Assembly (NCBI GenBank): GCA_013350335.1
Contig: CM023539.1
Span: forward strand, 34,148,631 to 34,212,630
Source of the DNA: Chimonanthus salicifolius
Lineage: Eukaryota; Streptophyta; Magnoliopsida; Laurales; Calycanthaceae
Length of the DNA: 64,000 bases
Direction: 5' to 3'
In this document: piece by piece, positions 39,001 to 49,233 of the stretch
Position numbering within the stretch: position 1 is the stretch's first letter
Layout: the number at the start of each line of letters is the position of its first letter
The notes under the pieces: model-generated
Told to the model about the DNA's origin: nothing
Databases searched by the model: none
Seen by the model: the letters and a program-made list of their open reading frames with translations, nothing else
Made by a program: the position numbers and the translations under genes

Positions 39001-39743
39001 TGTTGAGAGGGACTTGATCGTAAGACTTCCCACAAAGAAGGACGGATTTTTACCATCAAGCCAACCCTGAGGGTTTCATTAGACTTTATTTTCCATCCAT
39101 CTTTCTTTGTTTTATAATAGTCTCATCTCCTCTTTTCTCCTTTCATATAGCAACTCGCTCAACAATCCTTTCTCCTTCCTGCAACAACTCCCTCAAAATT
39201 GTGTTCCTGCGACTTTGTTCTCCACAAGAACAATAACAACGATGCAGCAAGAGAAATCTCTGATAGGAGGCATCTTCTTAGAGTACTGTTGATGAATTTG
39301 TGCAACTTAGGTTCGAAAGTATTGTTTTAAATAATAAAAACCTTTTTTTTATCAAAGATCTCCTTAACTCATCTCCATAATATATGATAGTTTGGTAGTT
39401 TGGTCCATTTATCTCATATTCTTTTGATTGGTTAACTTGGTATATTCTCCTCCTGTCCAATCTGTATGTTACTCGTTAAAAACTTTCTTTGAGTAAAGAG
39501 GAAGAAGCAACTGAAGTTCAATATTTCTGATGATGAATTTTGTGAAATTTGTGCAGGTGGTGCTTTGACGTTGAGTTGGTCTATTTATCCAAATGTCTCA
39601 AAATCCCGATGGTTGAGGTATCCGTTAACTGGTCTGAAATCCCTGGATCTAAAGTGCGTCTGACTAGTATTATGCACATGCTTTTTGAACTCATTCTCAT
39701 CCGTCTAGGATATGGGCTAGGCATATGGAAAATCCATACATGA
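21697..39743 (+). CDS. ALG5: Dolichyl-phosphate beta-glucosyltransferase, 11 exons, complete
   Basis: Transfers glucose from UDP-glucose to dolichyl phosphate on the cytosolic face of the ER. The product is the glucose donor for N-glycan precursors. Exons: 21697-21729, 21919-21989, 22104-22161, 24084-24190, 27571-27616, 33391-33525, 34117-34206, 34474-34605, 34960-35043, 35212-35276 and 39557-39743. All junctions are GT-AG, phases agree, and no stop interrupts about 335 codons, the usual length. An N-terminal hydrophobic anchor (residues about 5-25) precedes a family-2 glycosyltransferase fold: IIPAFNE at 71-77, VDDGSTDGT at 109-117, GKGEAIRKG about 142-151, DADG at 164-167 (metal-binding DXD), QCGFKMF at 252-258 and [10 protein letters not shown] near 275. 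Introns of 1.9, 3.4, 5.8 and 4.3 kb hold transposons and plastid DNA. I see no defect in the coding parts. Confidence 0.93.
22162..24083. other. ALG5 intron 3, non-coding
   Basis: 1.9 kb of ordinary AT-rich intron. It has a short CA-repeat with a poly-A run near 23915-23945. No transposon or gene recognised. Confidence 0.6.
24343..24930 (-). mobile_element. 5'-truncated LINE tail (RNase H region) in ALG5 intron 4
   Basis: On the minus strand decayed frames show an RNase-H-like stretch (LKLSSDGSS, later AVEAKLAAL) of the type found at the C terminus of plant L1-like LINEs. It ends in a poly-A run (plus-strand poly-T at 24343-24353). The 5' border is uncertain and could extend to about 25080. 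No target duplication was found. Confidence 0.5.
25288..25478 (+). mobile_element. tRNA-derived SINE with target duplication (ALG5 intron 4)
   Basis: 191 bp. The head has a tRNA-like layout with a B-box-like GAGTTCGACTCC. The tail is CTTGGTCATAAAAAAAA. It is flanked by a 14-bp duplication with one mismatch, TACTTAACTTAGAA (25274-25287) and TACTTAACTCAGAA (25479-25492). It resembles the Au-type plant SINE group. A relative lies at 38886-39079. Confidence 0.75.
25815..26615 (+). repeat. Diverged direct duplication in ALG5 intron 4
   Basis: 25815-26015 and 26420-26615 align along their length, sharing GCTAATGGAGGAGGAG-like, GAGAAGACTTGA, GAAGATGACAATG and TTGCTTCCAGATG blocks. Between them is about 400 bases of unrelated intron. 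Origin unknown. It may be two copies of an old element. Confidence 0.6.
26972..27006. repeat. (GA)n microsatellite
   Basis: About 17 uninterrupted GA units directly after a GGGTTCGAACTTTGG sequence, which itself could be a remnant SINE B box. Confidence 0.85.
28060..28467 (+). repeat. Putative LTR upstream of Ty3-type gag fragment (ALG5 intron 5)
   Basis: Sequence beginning near TGTGTAACGTGCC and ending TCTCCGCA just before AGGTATCAGAGC, a near match to the initiator tRNA-Met primer site. The left border is a guess. The second LTR was not found. Confidence 0.45.
28490..29115 (+). pseudogene. Truncated gag of a Ty3-type retrotransposon
   Basis: Starts 25-30 bases after the primer-site remnant. 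Frames in turn encode the usual N-terminal helical region, then [16 protein letters not shown], then the conserved gag block [18 protein letters not shown] and the [11 protein letters not shown] and [11 protein letters not shown] motifs. Two frameshifts break it and it ends at an unrelated repeat near 29115. Protease and pol are missing. Lies sense to ALG5 in intron 5. Confidence 0.8.
29120..31080 (+). repeat. Two diverged copies of an LTR-leader-like unit (~1 kb period)
   Basis: 29120-29960 and about 30125-31080 share an ordered set of landmarks. First is a TATATAA box followed by an ATTGTAAT-type leader. Then comes GGAGAGAATCCA(T/C)GGA with a CAGGTAC splice-like site, then a pyrimidine-rich stretch with short gene-like words. 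Last is TTTAGGGT(G/A)CATTATTTT...AGGTTACCCTAT. This looks like a tandem of LTR plus leader, or an LTR pair with a short interior. No coding domain was recognised, and the open frames are compositional. Confidence 0.55.
31661..31676. repeat. Poly-C tract
   Basis: Sixteen consecutive C residues in ALG5 intron 5, unusual in plant DNA. Length could be an assembly estimate. Confidence 0.85.
31852..32487 (-). mobile_element. TRIM retrotransposon with 5-bp TSD (ALG5 intron 5)
   Basis: Two LTRs of about 270 bp (31852-32121 and 32219-32487, ending GGTATTACA) flank only 97 bases. CGTTG is duplicated at 31847-31851 and 32488-32492. On the minus strand the interior starts TAGTATCAGAGAA (tRNA-Met primer-site variant) and ends AAGGGGGGTAGAT (polypurine tract). 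It has no coding capacity, as expected of terminal-repeat retrotransposons in miniature. The LTRs are clearly diverged, so this is an older insertion. Its polypurine tract is shared with the TRIM at 58693-59190. Confidence 0.88.
32495..33390. other. ALG5 intron 5, 3' part
   Basis: No gene recognised. A stretch around 32990-33185 is rich in GGGCCAGG and GGCCTGGCC words reminiscent of hAT MITEs, but no ends could be defined. Confidence 0.4.
35655..35950 (+). repeat. ~155-bp tandem duplication in ALG5 intron 10
   Basis: Two adjacent copies share CTTTGGTTT(T)CCCATG, AGGAACATTTACT-type, TATAATGT(C/G)TTGTACTCT and GGAGATT(T/A)ACACATTTG blocks in the same order. Non-coding. Confidence 0.75.
36441..36674 (-). 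pseudogene. infA: Plastid translation initiation factor IF-1, nuclear copy
   Basis: Open frame of 77 codons starting [10 protein letters not shown] with the IF-1 OB-fold signature ([29 protein letters not shown]) and normal C terminus. The frame can be extended upstream by 26 codons, but that part is plastid spacer and not IF-1. In the plastid it binds the 30S A site during initiation. Here it sits antisense in an ALG5 intron without a plastid promoter or transit peptide, so it is almost certainly not expressed despite the intact frame. Confidence 0.9.
36791..36988 (-). pseudogene. rps8: Plastid ribosomal protein S8, C-terminal fragment
   Basis: About 65 C-terminal codons in frame, including [33 protein letters not shown] and the terminal GGEILCYIW followed by a stop at 36791-36793. 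The N-terminal half is missing at the insertion edge. Confidence 0.88.
36995..38880. other. ALG5 intron 10, non-coding
   Basis: AT-rich intron sequence with no gene. A short GA run lies near 37705. Nothing else defined. Confidence 0.5.
38886..39079 (-). mobile_element. tRNA-derived SINE with target duplication (ALG5 intron 10)
   Basis: Minus-strand copy: head ACCCTCAGGGTTGGCTTGATGG (read in two parts), B-box-like CGATCAAGTCCC, tail CCTTGGTCTTAAAAA (plus-strand poly-T at 38884-38895). Flanked by TAGACCTT (38878-38885) and TAGACTTT (39080-39087). Same family as 25288-25478, judged from the shared tail and internal words. Confidence 0.7.
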
Positions 39744-40245
39744 ATAGCGAGTTAAGTTATTTCTAATTCACGATGAAGTCTTTCAATTTCCTGTCACAAC
39801 GGGGGTGGTAGAGAACAGGAGACACTGGATTATTGTTTCTCAGAAAATTAACTTCTCACAGAAGCAGATTGTGGCAGCGGTGGATACACTCCATGTAAGT
39901 TGCTGCCAATTTTCTCAAGATCATGCCTAGGTGATCTAGCTTACTTTTGTGATTGGTGATTTCACATAATACAGGAAAATCCTCAGGACAAACTATTGAG
40001 CTTTTTGTTGTGTTCACTGATCAAATTCTTAGATAGCGAGGGAAATATTTCAAGCATGCTTAGAACAACAAGTATAGCTTAACTTTTTTAATGATAAATA
40101 TAGATGAAATTCCTGAACTTATTGTCATACATTTCTTTGTAGTTGAAAATTTGACTAACATATTATGTGCAAGCTTGTTTTTATAAGCCCGTTTAGGTAG
40201 AATCGCCCATTTCACTGTTTTCTCTGCCTTCACTAAGATATCATC
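39744..40245 (+). other. ALG5 3' flank
   Basis: 39765-39893 is less AT-rich and reads open over about 40 codons up to a GTAAGTT donor-like site. It could be 3' UTR or a stray exon, but it resembles no domain I recognise. The rest is non-coding. Confidence 0.35.
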
Positions 40246-41480
40246 ATTTTGATTGGCTGGGCTCTATTCTCCCTCAAGTTGCTCGTGGGTGATTTGAAGG
40301 GTTCTCTCCAAACTGGCTTATGGAGAAACATTTGAATATTTTCATAAAGGTGCAATGCATAATGGTTTAGCTCTAAGTAAAAGAAAAGTGAAATTAATTT
40401 TTTTTGGATTTAAAATTAAAGACAAAAGCATAACTCTTATCAAATGGTCAATTGAATTTGCTGGTAAGTTCCCTTTTGAAATTAAAGATAAACAACTACA
40501 AATATTTATAATGTCTTATTTTATGAAGGAAAACGAAACCCGGGTCTCGTGTGCGGGCGGGATGGTGTCTAGACCCAATCAATGGAGTTAATTGCTAGGA
40601 TTGGATCCGGCCACTGGTGGATTTGCTATTGGTGGCACATGGTCCCTTGGATATGGAACTGAAAATTATTACAACAAAGATTATCCAAAATTCTCCCCGA
40701 ATACCAAAGTTGATAAAACAATTAAATCTAAGATTAAAAAAAATGTCTTCGTCTCCTAGCAGATCCGAAAGCTTTTAAAACTGTGCAAACAGGTGCCTCT
40801 AAGTATGATTGTGATGGAGTTCTTTTAACAAATTGATGGAAATGATAAAATAGAAAAAATGTAAGCGTCAAATCAAGAGCTTGGAATTTAACTAAACAAA
40901 ACTATTCAACATTAAAAGAGAAAATTTTAGCCATAGTAATTGTGTCAGATTTCAAATAGACCTCTTAAAAAGTATTATGGTGAGTTTTGTAATTCTGTCA
41001 GTTCCATTAAAAGAAGTTAAAAAGTTTAGCTACAAAGCAAATTTTTGCGAGATAGGCAAGCTATAATAGCAATTATTATCAATATGATTATTATACTTTT
41101 GGTGAATTAGTTCAAAAGGTCAATGATGTAAGATTACTATGTAAGCAGACGTTAAACTAACAAATGAAATAAGAAAAGAAAGATTATACAATAAAAAGAA
41201 GTTGGAAGAATTTTGTTATCAATACGTTTGTGATTCTTTTTATCTAATTCTAAATAAAGAAAAAGGTAAGAAACTTGAAAGTAAACACGGTCATAAAAAT
41301 CTTTTTAAAAGAAAACATAAATACAAAATTTATAAAAATCTAAGCATCATCAAAGTTAAAAAATATTCATCAAAAAGGAAAATTATGTTCTACTTGTGTC
41401 ACACGTGGAAGGCTAGGACATGTTACTACTTAATGTTTTAGAAAGAATTATAAAGAAAGTAAAATTGATTATTATATTTC
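40246..41480 (+). pseudogene. Decayed endogenous pararetrovirus-like fragment
   Basis: Plus-strand frames, broken by many stops and frameshifts, carry pieces reminiscent of Caulimoviridae polyproteins. Around 40905-40940 is an RNase-H-like YSTLKEKILAIV stretch. Around 41280-41420 a Lys-rich region leads into a decayed CCHC-like knuckle. The order and jumble suggest a rearranged, long-dead integrant. A Ty3 retrotransposon origin cannot be excluded for the RNase H part. Not functional. Confidence 0.45.
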
Positions 41481-42079
41481 TGAAGGTAATAAAGGCAGTT
41501 AGCCTAGGGGTAATTAGGGCTTTTATTTTCGTAGCCAAGAACAATTGGGGTTGGCCGTACAGGGGATCATTAAAAGGACCTTGAAATTTAAGACATAGTT
41601 GAAGTTCGAGAGACTGTCAAGTGCTCAAGACCTCTAGGATTCAAGTGCCTGACCTCTCAAAATACGATGGGGAAGTTGATCCCATGACTCACCCAATTCT
41701 TTCTATCCTAGGGTATTGAATTCGGCCGTATCGGCCACCTTAGTCGGAAAAAAAAATTGTGAATGTGGAAATAACGTGACCTAGCTTGATCCTGATTACT
41801 AGCTTCTATTAGACATGGGCCAGCCACACCAATATGGCAAATTTGGTTTAGGCCAACTACCCTAAAATGGAATTTTTTTATTGGGTCAGCTACCGAAATA
41901 TGGTAAATTCAGACTTAGTCACAAAGCTCAAAATGTAAAAGTTTTTGCGGCCATTCTTGACATCCCAACATTCTCGATCTGGTGAAAGGTCTCAAGTTTA
42001 AAATTGTCAATGGCACTTCAATCGTGGTTTTGCCTTTTAGAGAAGGCTTGCTCATGATCTAAGAGTCTGGAAAGATATC
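41481..42079. other. No gene seen
   Basis: Non-coding sequence between the pararetrovirus-like fragment and the 42-kb duplication. Confidence 0.4.
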
Positions 42080-43690
42080 TAAAGATTTTTTTTTTTTGAA
42101 CATGGGTATATCCACCCTATATTAGAAGTGAGAGTAATTTCACGAGCATGTATAATTCTCTCAATCCACACACACTGATAAGTCAATGATGAGTAACCAT
42201 GTAAGGAATGGCTTAGAGGAGTTTGAATGTGAATCCAACCCAAAACCTCCCCTCATTAATCCCCTCTAAGTTCATGAAGTTCAAAATCCAAACAAGTTTT
42301 CAGATTTTGAGTCTAGTCTAAGCTCAACTTCTTCCTCTCTTTTCCATCATTATCTTCACTTCTGTAATGAGTCATTTTTAGATATAGCAAAAAAGAAAGT
42401 TCTTATAGCGATTTGAGATCGATTAATGGCTAATCCCTCCATCTTTTTATTGGCTACTGATACCCTAACTTCTTTGATACTAAATTGGAAAAGATGACAT
42501 TTTGATGTTTTTTTTGTAGTGTTTCTCTACTTTTTTTTCTTCTTTCTCTAGCTAGGGTTTAGAGGGACTATTTCTAGACGATTATTGCAACGAGTCTCTC
42601 TTCCTTTTTCTTCTTTTTTCTTTTTTCCCTTTCCTTCAAAAACACTTCAGTTTATATCTAATTTGTGGCTTATCTACGACTTAGCAACTACTAATCCTGA
42701 TAACTTACGTATTAGAGTCTGTTCTAATCCTCCAACGTCGTTGGAGAAGGCATATTGCAAGAGGGAAGTAATTGCATTGCAGCAATTTTGTCTACTGTTC
42801 AATTTTAAAAAAATATTATTATATCTTAAAATTTTACATTTCGCTGATGAATATTGGAGATATATGACATCTCACACACCTAATTATTTCTCAAGAAGAA
42901 AAGGGAAATAAGGTAAAATGTATGTCGATGTGTAATCATCTTAGAGTGATGCAAAACTGGAGACAAAAACTTTGTAGCTCCTTTTGGGCCTTCTCTATTG
43001 TCGAAATTTAAATATGCCATTTAAATTCCAGAATTAAATTAGCCTGTTGATCCACTTTCGCTCATGTTCTTTGGTAGGAGTGATGAGTGCGTCGGATCGG
43101 GTCGGGTCAAGCTCTTGGTTTTGGACACATTTTGTAGTCACAAGATTTTTTTTCATAACATTGGTATTCTCATATGATGTTGGAGGTGAGACTAATTTCA
43201 TAGATGTACGAAATCACCCACAAGCCTCATGTATTAGGTAAGCTTAGGGTTGCAACTAAGGTCGGGCCGAGTTGAGGATTTTACAAGTTAGTCCGACCCG
43301 ACTCGGGTTGCTGGTCGGATCAAAATTCGGATTGATTCGAGTTAGAATTCGGGTCTAGTCGGGTTCTAAAATTCGGATCGAGTCGGGTTCCATATATATC
43401 AACTAAGGTCAGATTGGGTTTTAAGAAATCCGACCTGTTCGACCCGAGTTACAGCCTTAGGTAAGCTCAAGAGGAATCGAATTTTAGACTTTTAGTCTAA
43501 TTATAAAAGCATAGAACAACAAAATTACCGGTACAAATTCCAAAAATAAAATAAAGTTCAAAACTCAAACAAGTTTTCAGATTTTGAGCCGAAGCCTAAG
43601 CTCAACTTCTTCGTCTCTTGTCCTTTAACACCATTATCTTCACTTCTGTAATGAGTTATTTTTAGATATAGCCAAAAAGAAAGTACTACT
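42080..43690 (+). repeat. Direct duplication pair, second copy split by a MITE
   Basis: 42080-42415 and 43140-43690 share a poly-T start with GGTAT(A/T)..., AGTGAGAGTAATTTCA-like and CAAACAAGTTTTCAGATTTTG blocks, then CTCAACTTCTTC and ATTATCTTCACTTCTGTAAT. The second copy contains the MITE at 43245-43459, which is absent from the first, so the MITE arrived after the duplication. Nature of the unit unknown. The region between the copies holds no recognised gene. Confidence 0.65.
43245..43459. mobile_element. hAT-type MITE, 215 bp, perfect 8-bp TSD
   Basis: GGTAAGCT is duplicated exactly at 43237-43244 and 43460-43467. Ends are TAGGGTTGCAACTAAGG and, inverted, TAAGGCTGTAACTCGGG. The interior is rich in CGACCCGA/TCGGGT words. 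No coding capacity. Same family as 59768-60148. Confidence 0.88.
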
Positions 43691-45287
43691 CGTGGATATA
43701 TTTGAAGACCTCTGAATAATATATCATAGTATAACAATTCATATTGCTTATGATGGCTTCAGGCCTTCTAATTAAATCGAACTCTAATTAAATCTAGATT
43801 TCAGTTTGAGCCAGGCTTGTATGATCAGGAACTGGCTCAATTTTAAATAAAACCTTGATTTATTGGTCGGGCTTAGCTGCCTTGTTGGGTCTCAGCGAAG
43901 TTGCACCCTTATAGTTTTTTTTGAAGTTTTTTTTGAATTTCGTATGTTCTACATATTGGCCATCGAATTAGAGTGTCAGAATATTCAACGTGCATTCAAA
44001 ATTCAATTAATTTTTTTAAATTTACGTGTGAAAAAATGTATATTAAAAGTAATGACATCAACCGTGAAGTCTATAAAATTAAGGAAATTGATATGAGAAT
44101 CGATACTTATAGTAAGATGGAGCATTGTTTTCATTTTCTCTTTAATTTTATTATAATAAATTAATAATATTCTTATTTTACCTTTTTACTTTTTTTACAA
44201 TTTGAGAGAGAGATGAAATGGGTTTAATTAGTGCAATGATATTTTCTCTAAAAGGAACATTAGATAGCATAATTTTGAATTCTTTTTCTTTTGTCCTTCA
44301 CTTTTAATTTATAAAAATAAAATTAAAAGAAAAAATATCTCTAAATTACACATCGATATCTCTTTTAAAAGTACAGATGTGTAAATCAATTAAAAAAAAA
44401 ACTTAAAGTGAAGCATCAAACTCCAGTACATGTGTTAAATGATTAAACATAGATACTTGTCAATGAATAGAGTGGTCCTGGTCCTGGTCCTGCCAATGTG
44501 GCCTATTGATCTCTGATTAGGGCAGGAAGAAAATTATTGTCCTTGGCTAACATCTAAAGCAACTCCACAAAGGATCGAAGGGGCCACCATCCACAAAAAT
44601 TCAAAATGACAAACAGTGCATCTCTGCAAGACTTTTGACCTTTTCTCCCTTTAAAAATATCATCCAATGTAGCTAGGCACTATAGTTCAAAAATTAAAAA
44701 ATCAAACCTTATTTAAAATTTAATAAAGCCATGTAATTTAGATTACTCTTTCAACTCAACTTGAAAAAATTTAGTAAAATTCGTGAATTCATTTGACCCA
44801 AAATTCTATTAAATTAATTCAACTTGATCTGACTCATCTGACAGGGTTAAGCTTACCCTAAGTTAAGAGTGTAATATAATTATATGATTTCTTGGAGGAG
44901 TTATTCATGGCCTTGAGTAAACCATGGTTTATTCAAACTAATGTTGATACAAAGAAATTGGAAAGAGGATACAACATGACTCCTCTCTCCTAGAAAGTGA
45001 GCAAAACCCTAAGCCAAATGAATTGAACTCTGAATTTTAGATATAGTTAATATCAAAATAAGGAATTTAAAAAATTCTAAATATATTTTAAATGTAGAGA
45101 TTGGTATTTTCAGTCTTTATAGTGTTTGTATTTGACATGCTGATTTTTTTTAAAATAATCTAATAAACATCAACCAATAGATTAGATATTGGCTAATATT
45201 TGAATCTTTGTGAGGAACAATTAAAGCACATCTATTCATTGATATAACAATAAAAATGATTTTTCTTTATACTTTGTAAAATTAGGG
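43691..45287. other. AT-rich intergenic DNA, no gene
   Basis: No domain, repeat border or RNA gene recognised. A small triple repeat of GTCCTG lies near 44476. Confidence 0.5.
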
Positions 45288-45896
45288 GTGTTCATTTGTC
45301 CGAACTCAGTCTGAACCAAACTTAAACGGGTTTGAATAAGATTTTTGTGTAACGAGATAGACTAGAGCTTTTACTTAAAGCCCATTGAGGCCTGTCGGGC
45401 TTTTAGGCCCGTTTATTATATATATATCACAAGATCGTATCTCGCAATTATTTTTTTGCTTTATAGATTGAAAATATAGCCATACATATTGAAAAAAAAA
45501 AAACTAAAAGATTGACCATTTGTTTATCTCAAAAATCAAATTTTGTCACTCGATCTTAATAGTCAAAATTACTAGTTTCCTTCTTTTTTTTTAATATATT
45601 CCAATATTGATTATCAAGATCAAGTGGCTAAAAACTTATTTTTAGATTAAAATTTTAATTAATGGTAGATATTTAAGTATACCTTGAATCTATAATTATC
45701 TTTTTAAAATATAAAATAAAACTGTTAAAAAACATATAAAAACAGTGATAAGTGTAAAAATGAACATGGTTTAAATGGTGGGCTCAGACTTTCAAGCCTG
45801 TTGAGCTTTAGACAGGCTCAAACTTTTTTGAATATAGATGAGCTAAAAATCTTTTTTGACAAAGCCCAACTCAAACTTCGTTTTGCGAACATGGCC
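45288..45896. mobile_element. Probable non-autonomous hAT element, ~610 bp
   Basis: Left end TAGGGGTGTTCATTTG and right end, inverted, TGGCCATGTTCGCAAA resemble a common plant hAT terminus, and both subterminal zones carry GGCCTGTCGGGC/GCCCAAC words. Candidate 8-bp flanks match only loosely, so borders are approximate. Confidence 0.45.
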
Positions 45897-45899
45897 AGT

Positions 45900-47080
45900 G
45901 AAAACATACAAATATCTTTCGATGATATAAAGACAAAAAGTGCATAATAAAATATTTTTGCTATTATCTATAAACATGATTTACCACATCTACGTCCATC
46001 AAATCTGGCTTATTTTAGAATATGACTCATCACATTACAGTGGTGTCAATGATTGCTTACCATTTCCATGTACAAAATGTATACCTTGTATGTTGGAGGT
46101 GATGGAGTGAGGAGGAAAATTATCTACCAAAGAAAAGTTGGTATTTTTGGTAATAAGAGAGAATGTTGTAATTTTTATATTATTTTAGTAATGGCAAATA
46201 GATAAAAAGACAAATCTTATATCTATGATTATCAAAAATATCTCTTATTATAAAAAATATGGGTGTCGTTGTCCATTCCCTTATCTTAGATTATAAGTAT
46301 TATTTGATAAAAATATAATATATATCGATTAATACATATCATATTAGTCGAAATCTAAATTCTTAATTTTTACATAAATATTCCTAGCAAAACAATTAAC
46401 CCATTTATAATAAACTTCTTACTTCATTACATGTACTCACTTAATATTATCCTTTCACTGGTCACATCTTATACCATTGTATTGAAAATATCTTCAATGA
46501 ATATTTGATCCATCAAAAAATCAACTTAATTAAATCAATCAAGTCGTACATTTTAAGTTTCACAAATTTTAATTATTATTAATCTTTAAATTTTATAACA
46601 TTAAAAAAATGACTTCAATTAGCTTTTATATGAACTTAGTACTCAAATAACAACCTTCTTAAATAAATTGACTATCTTTCTGATTTATAAAGTCGCTATC
46701 TAAATTCTCGTGCAGGTAGTCATCCTTTATTAATAATACTACATTGGTTAGCAGCAGGTGAGAAACATGAAGTGTGGGATATAAACTTGTACCACATGAA
46801 GTGTGGGATATAAGCTTGAAGTGTGTGGTGGTAGTTAAGTGGAGCACTCCAAATATTATCAGCAAAATCACCTTTTTAAGAAGGACCACTATAAAATGTT
46901 TCCGGATTTCAAAACATACATCCCAAACTATGGACTAACCATAGCCCCATCCCACCGGTGACTCATGATCGATTTCAATCATGATCCATGACTCAATCAA
47001 TGACCCATGATTTGGTCCATGATCCGTGACCCGATCCAATATGCAATTTATGACCCAACTAAGGATAAAAAGAATTGAGT
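45900..47080. other. AT-rich intergenic DNA, no gene
   Basis: Contains a 30-bp imperfect tandem duplication (ACATGAAGTGTGGGATATAA, near 46794 and 46766) and a run of CATGATCC words at 46965-47035. Nothing coding. Confidence 0.5.
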
Positions 47081-47255
47081 TTATCGAAATATCGGCGTCT
47101 CGAATATCGGCCGATCTTGACTGATATCTCTCTCTTAATTTTTTTTTCTTTTTAAATCTCAGTGTATATCGGCAAGATCTCGGCCATATTGGCCGATATT
47201 CGCTAGTTCAGTCGATAAGCACTGTATTGACCGAGATTTATACATCTAGACTAAA
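47081..47255. mobile_element. Decayed ATCGGCCGAT-family hAT remnant
   Basis: Contains ATATCGGCCGATC, TATATCGGCAAG and TTGGCCGATATT around a poly-T tract, the same arrangement as the left end of the large hAT. Ends like ...GATTTATACAT are similar to 49686. No convincing duplication found. Confidence 0.5.
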
Positions 47256-48071
47256 CCAATTCAACTCATGTCCTATAGTCAACCTTACCAAACTTATTAA
47301 ATCAATCTACATATTAACACATGGCTCATAATCCAATCTAACCAAACATAGTATCTAGTGTCTGTTATTTGACTCCATAATCCAATCTAACATGACATAG
47401 CATCTATTATCTATTATTTGACCCATGACCAAATCCAACTCCTATACTATCCCTATTCACTATTCAACCAACAAAATCAATCTAATCTAATCCAATGAAT
47501 TAATGAAGAAATCAATTTTTATAAAAAAAAAATTATACACAAACATATTTTTAAAGTCTGATAACATAACTCAAGTTTCAAATTTCAAAATTTCAACCAA
47601 TATTTTAAACTTATAAAAGTTCAACTGAATCTTGGGCATACTCAATGTGATTTTGAAGTGACCTCTCTCTCTCTCTGTTGGAATGGAAAGGTGGTGGGCA
47701 CTGATCAAATGAAAAATATGCTAATGATTCTAGTTAAAAGAAGGCCATTAAATGAAGCCGACCAACCGCATCAAAATCATTTTTAATTTGCTGTGATTAT
47801 CAAAAAGAATAAGTGCAAAATACAATCCTTGACCGCACCTTTGAGTTGTGACACTTTGCCATATTCTAAGAAAAAAGTAATTGAAAAGTTAAATTTTCCT
47901 TCTTTTAGAATAAAGGTTCCATTCCACCTGTCATTTATGACTCGCGCCACAAACTTAATTATAGTTAAAACTTTTAAATATTTTTGATAAATTTCATACT
48001 TAATTTAAATTATCCAATACCAAGAGGAAAATGATTTATTTTCCATAAGTGATGAGAGCAAATGGTTTGAC

Positions 48072-48266
48072 TCAAGGTCGAAAAAATAGTCTCGACCGAT
48101 ATATCGGCCAATACGATATATCGATCGATAGCTCGTTATCAACTGATATATTAGCTGATATTTTTCTCACTTATTATTTTTTTTTACAAAAAAATAACCG
48201 ATATGATACGGCCGAGATTCAGCATATCGGTAGAATATCGACCGCTACGAAATATATCAGACCCTT
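48072..48266. mobile_element. ATCGGCCGAT-family hAT MITE, 195 bp
   Basis: Flanked by GGTTTGAC (48064-48071) and GGTTTGAA (48267-48274), 7 of 8 matching. The ends TCAAGGTCGAAAAAAT and AAGGGTCTGATATATT (inverted) are related to other family ends. The interior is palindromic CGATATATCGG sequence around a poly-T core. Confidence 0.7.
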
Positions 48267-49233
48267 GGTTTGAATTACATTAAAAAAAACTAGATGGAGA
48301 TCTCTTAATCTTACCCACCCTAAAAGTAGGAAATAAAAGGTATCTAAAACATTTAGATCATTAGCTTCAAAAGAACAATTTATTTACTTAAAATAAGTTA
48401 ACATCAGTATTACAAGAATGAGCACTGGTATCTACTGTTGCAATAAATACTTAACAATTACTCTTTTTGTCCCAATTTAATTATCTTATATAGATTTTGA
48501 AATTGTCTCAAAATAGTTATCTCATTTATATTGAAATAGTATAAAGTGTGTTGAAAATAAATAAGATCACACAAAGTGCTAGCCTTATATAAAGTTCTTT
48601 AAAAAATATAAATATTTCAAATGAGATAATTAAAATGGGATGGAGAGAGTATATCATAGGCTCTCGTCAATTTATTATGTGTATCAGCCTACAATTTATT
48701 ACTAATTTAGAGACAATTTAGTTAGTTATATCTTTTACGATTAGTTTATATATAAACTTTTTCAACCAAAAATTCTATAAATAAAAGACCAGGCACCTTT
48801 CAGATGGGTCTCAGTCAAATTAGCAAGACTGCCAGAAAGTTCTGGACACAACTGGAAAACACATATATTTGGAAGTCCGGATTGTTCTAGCAGTGCCCAC
48901 CACTGACCCACGTATGATAACAATGAATTCTAAATTCTAAATTCTAAATTTCAAAGCAGAAAGAAAATGATAGTTTCTTGTCCTCTCCTTGATTTTGTAT
49001 TGCATATCTGGCATCATGGGCCAGTTCTGCTCTCAAACTCTCAATAGAGTCCAGCCCAATCACGCAAATGGTTAGAGCCCCACCTATAAACCATTTATTC
49101 ATTTATTTATTATCATGCTTAAAATAGGGCCCAGTTTGTAATGGCCCGTAGAACTTTGTATCCATCTAACGAAAGGCCTGACCCAAGAAATTTAATTATG
49201 GAGAACGGATCACCTTGAACCCTACATCGTATG

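Noticed and set aside
39765..39893. Additional coding exon after the ALG5 stop
   Set aside because: The ALG5 protein is complete at 39743 with the expected length. The short open stretch matches no domain known to me.
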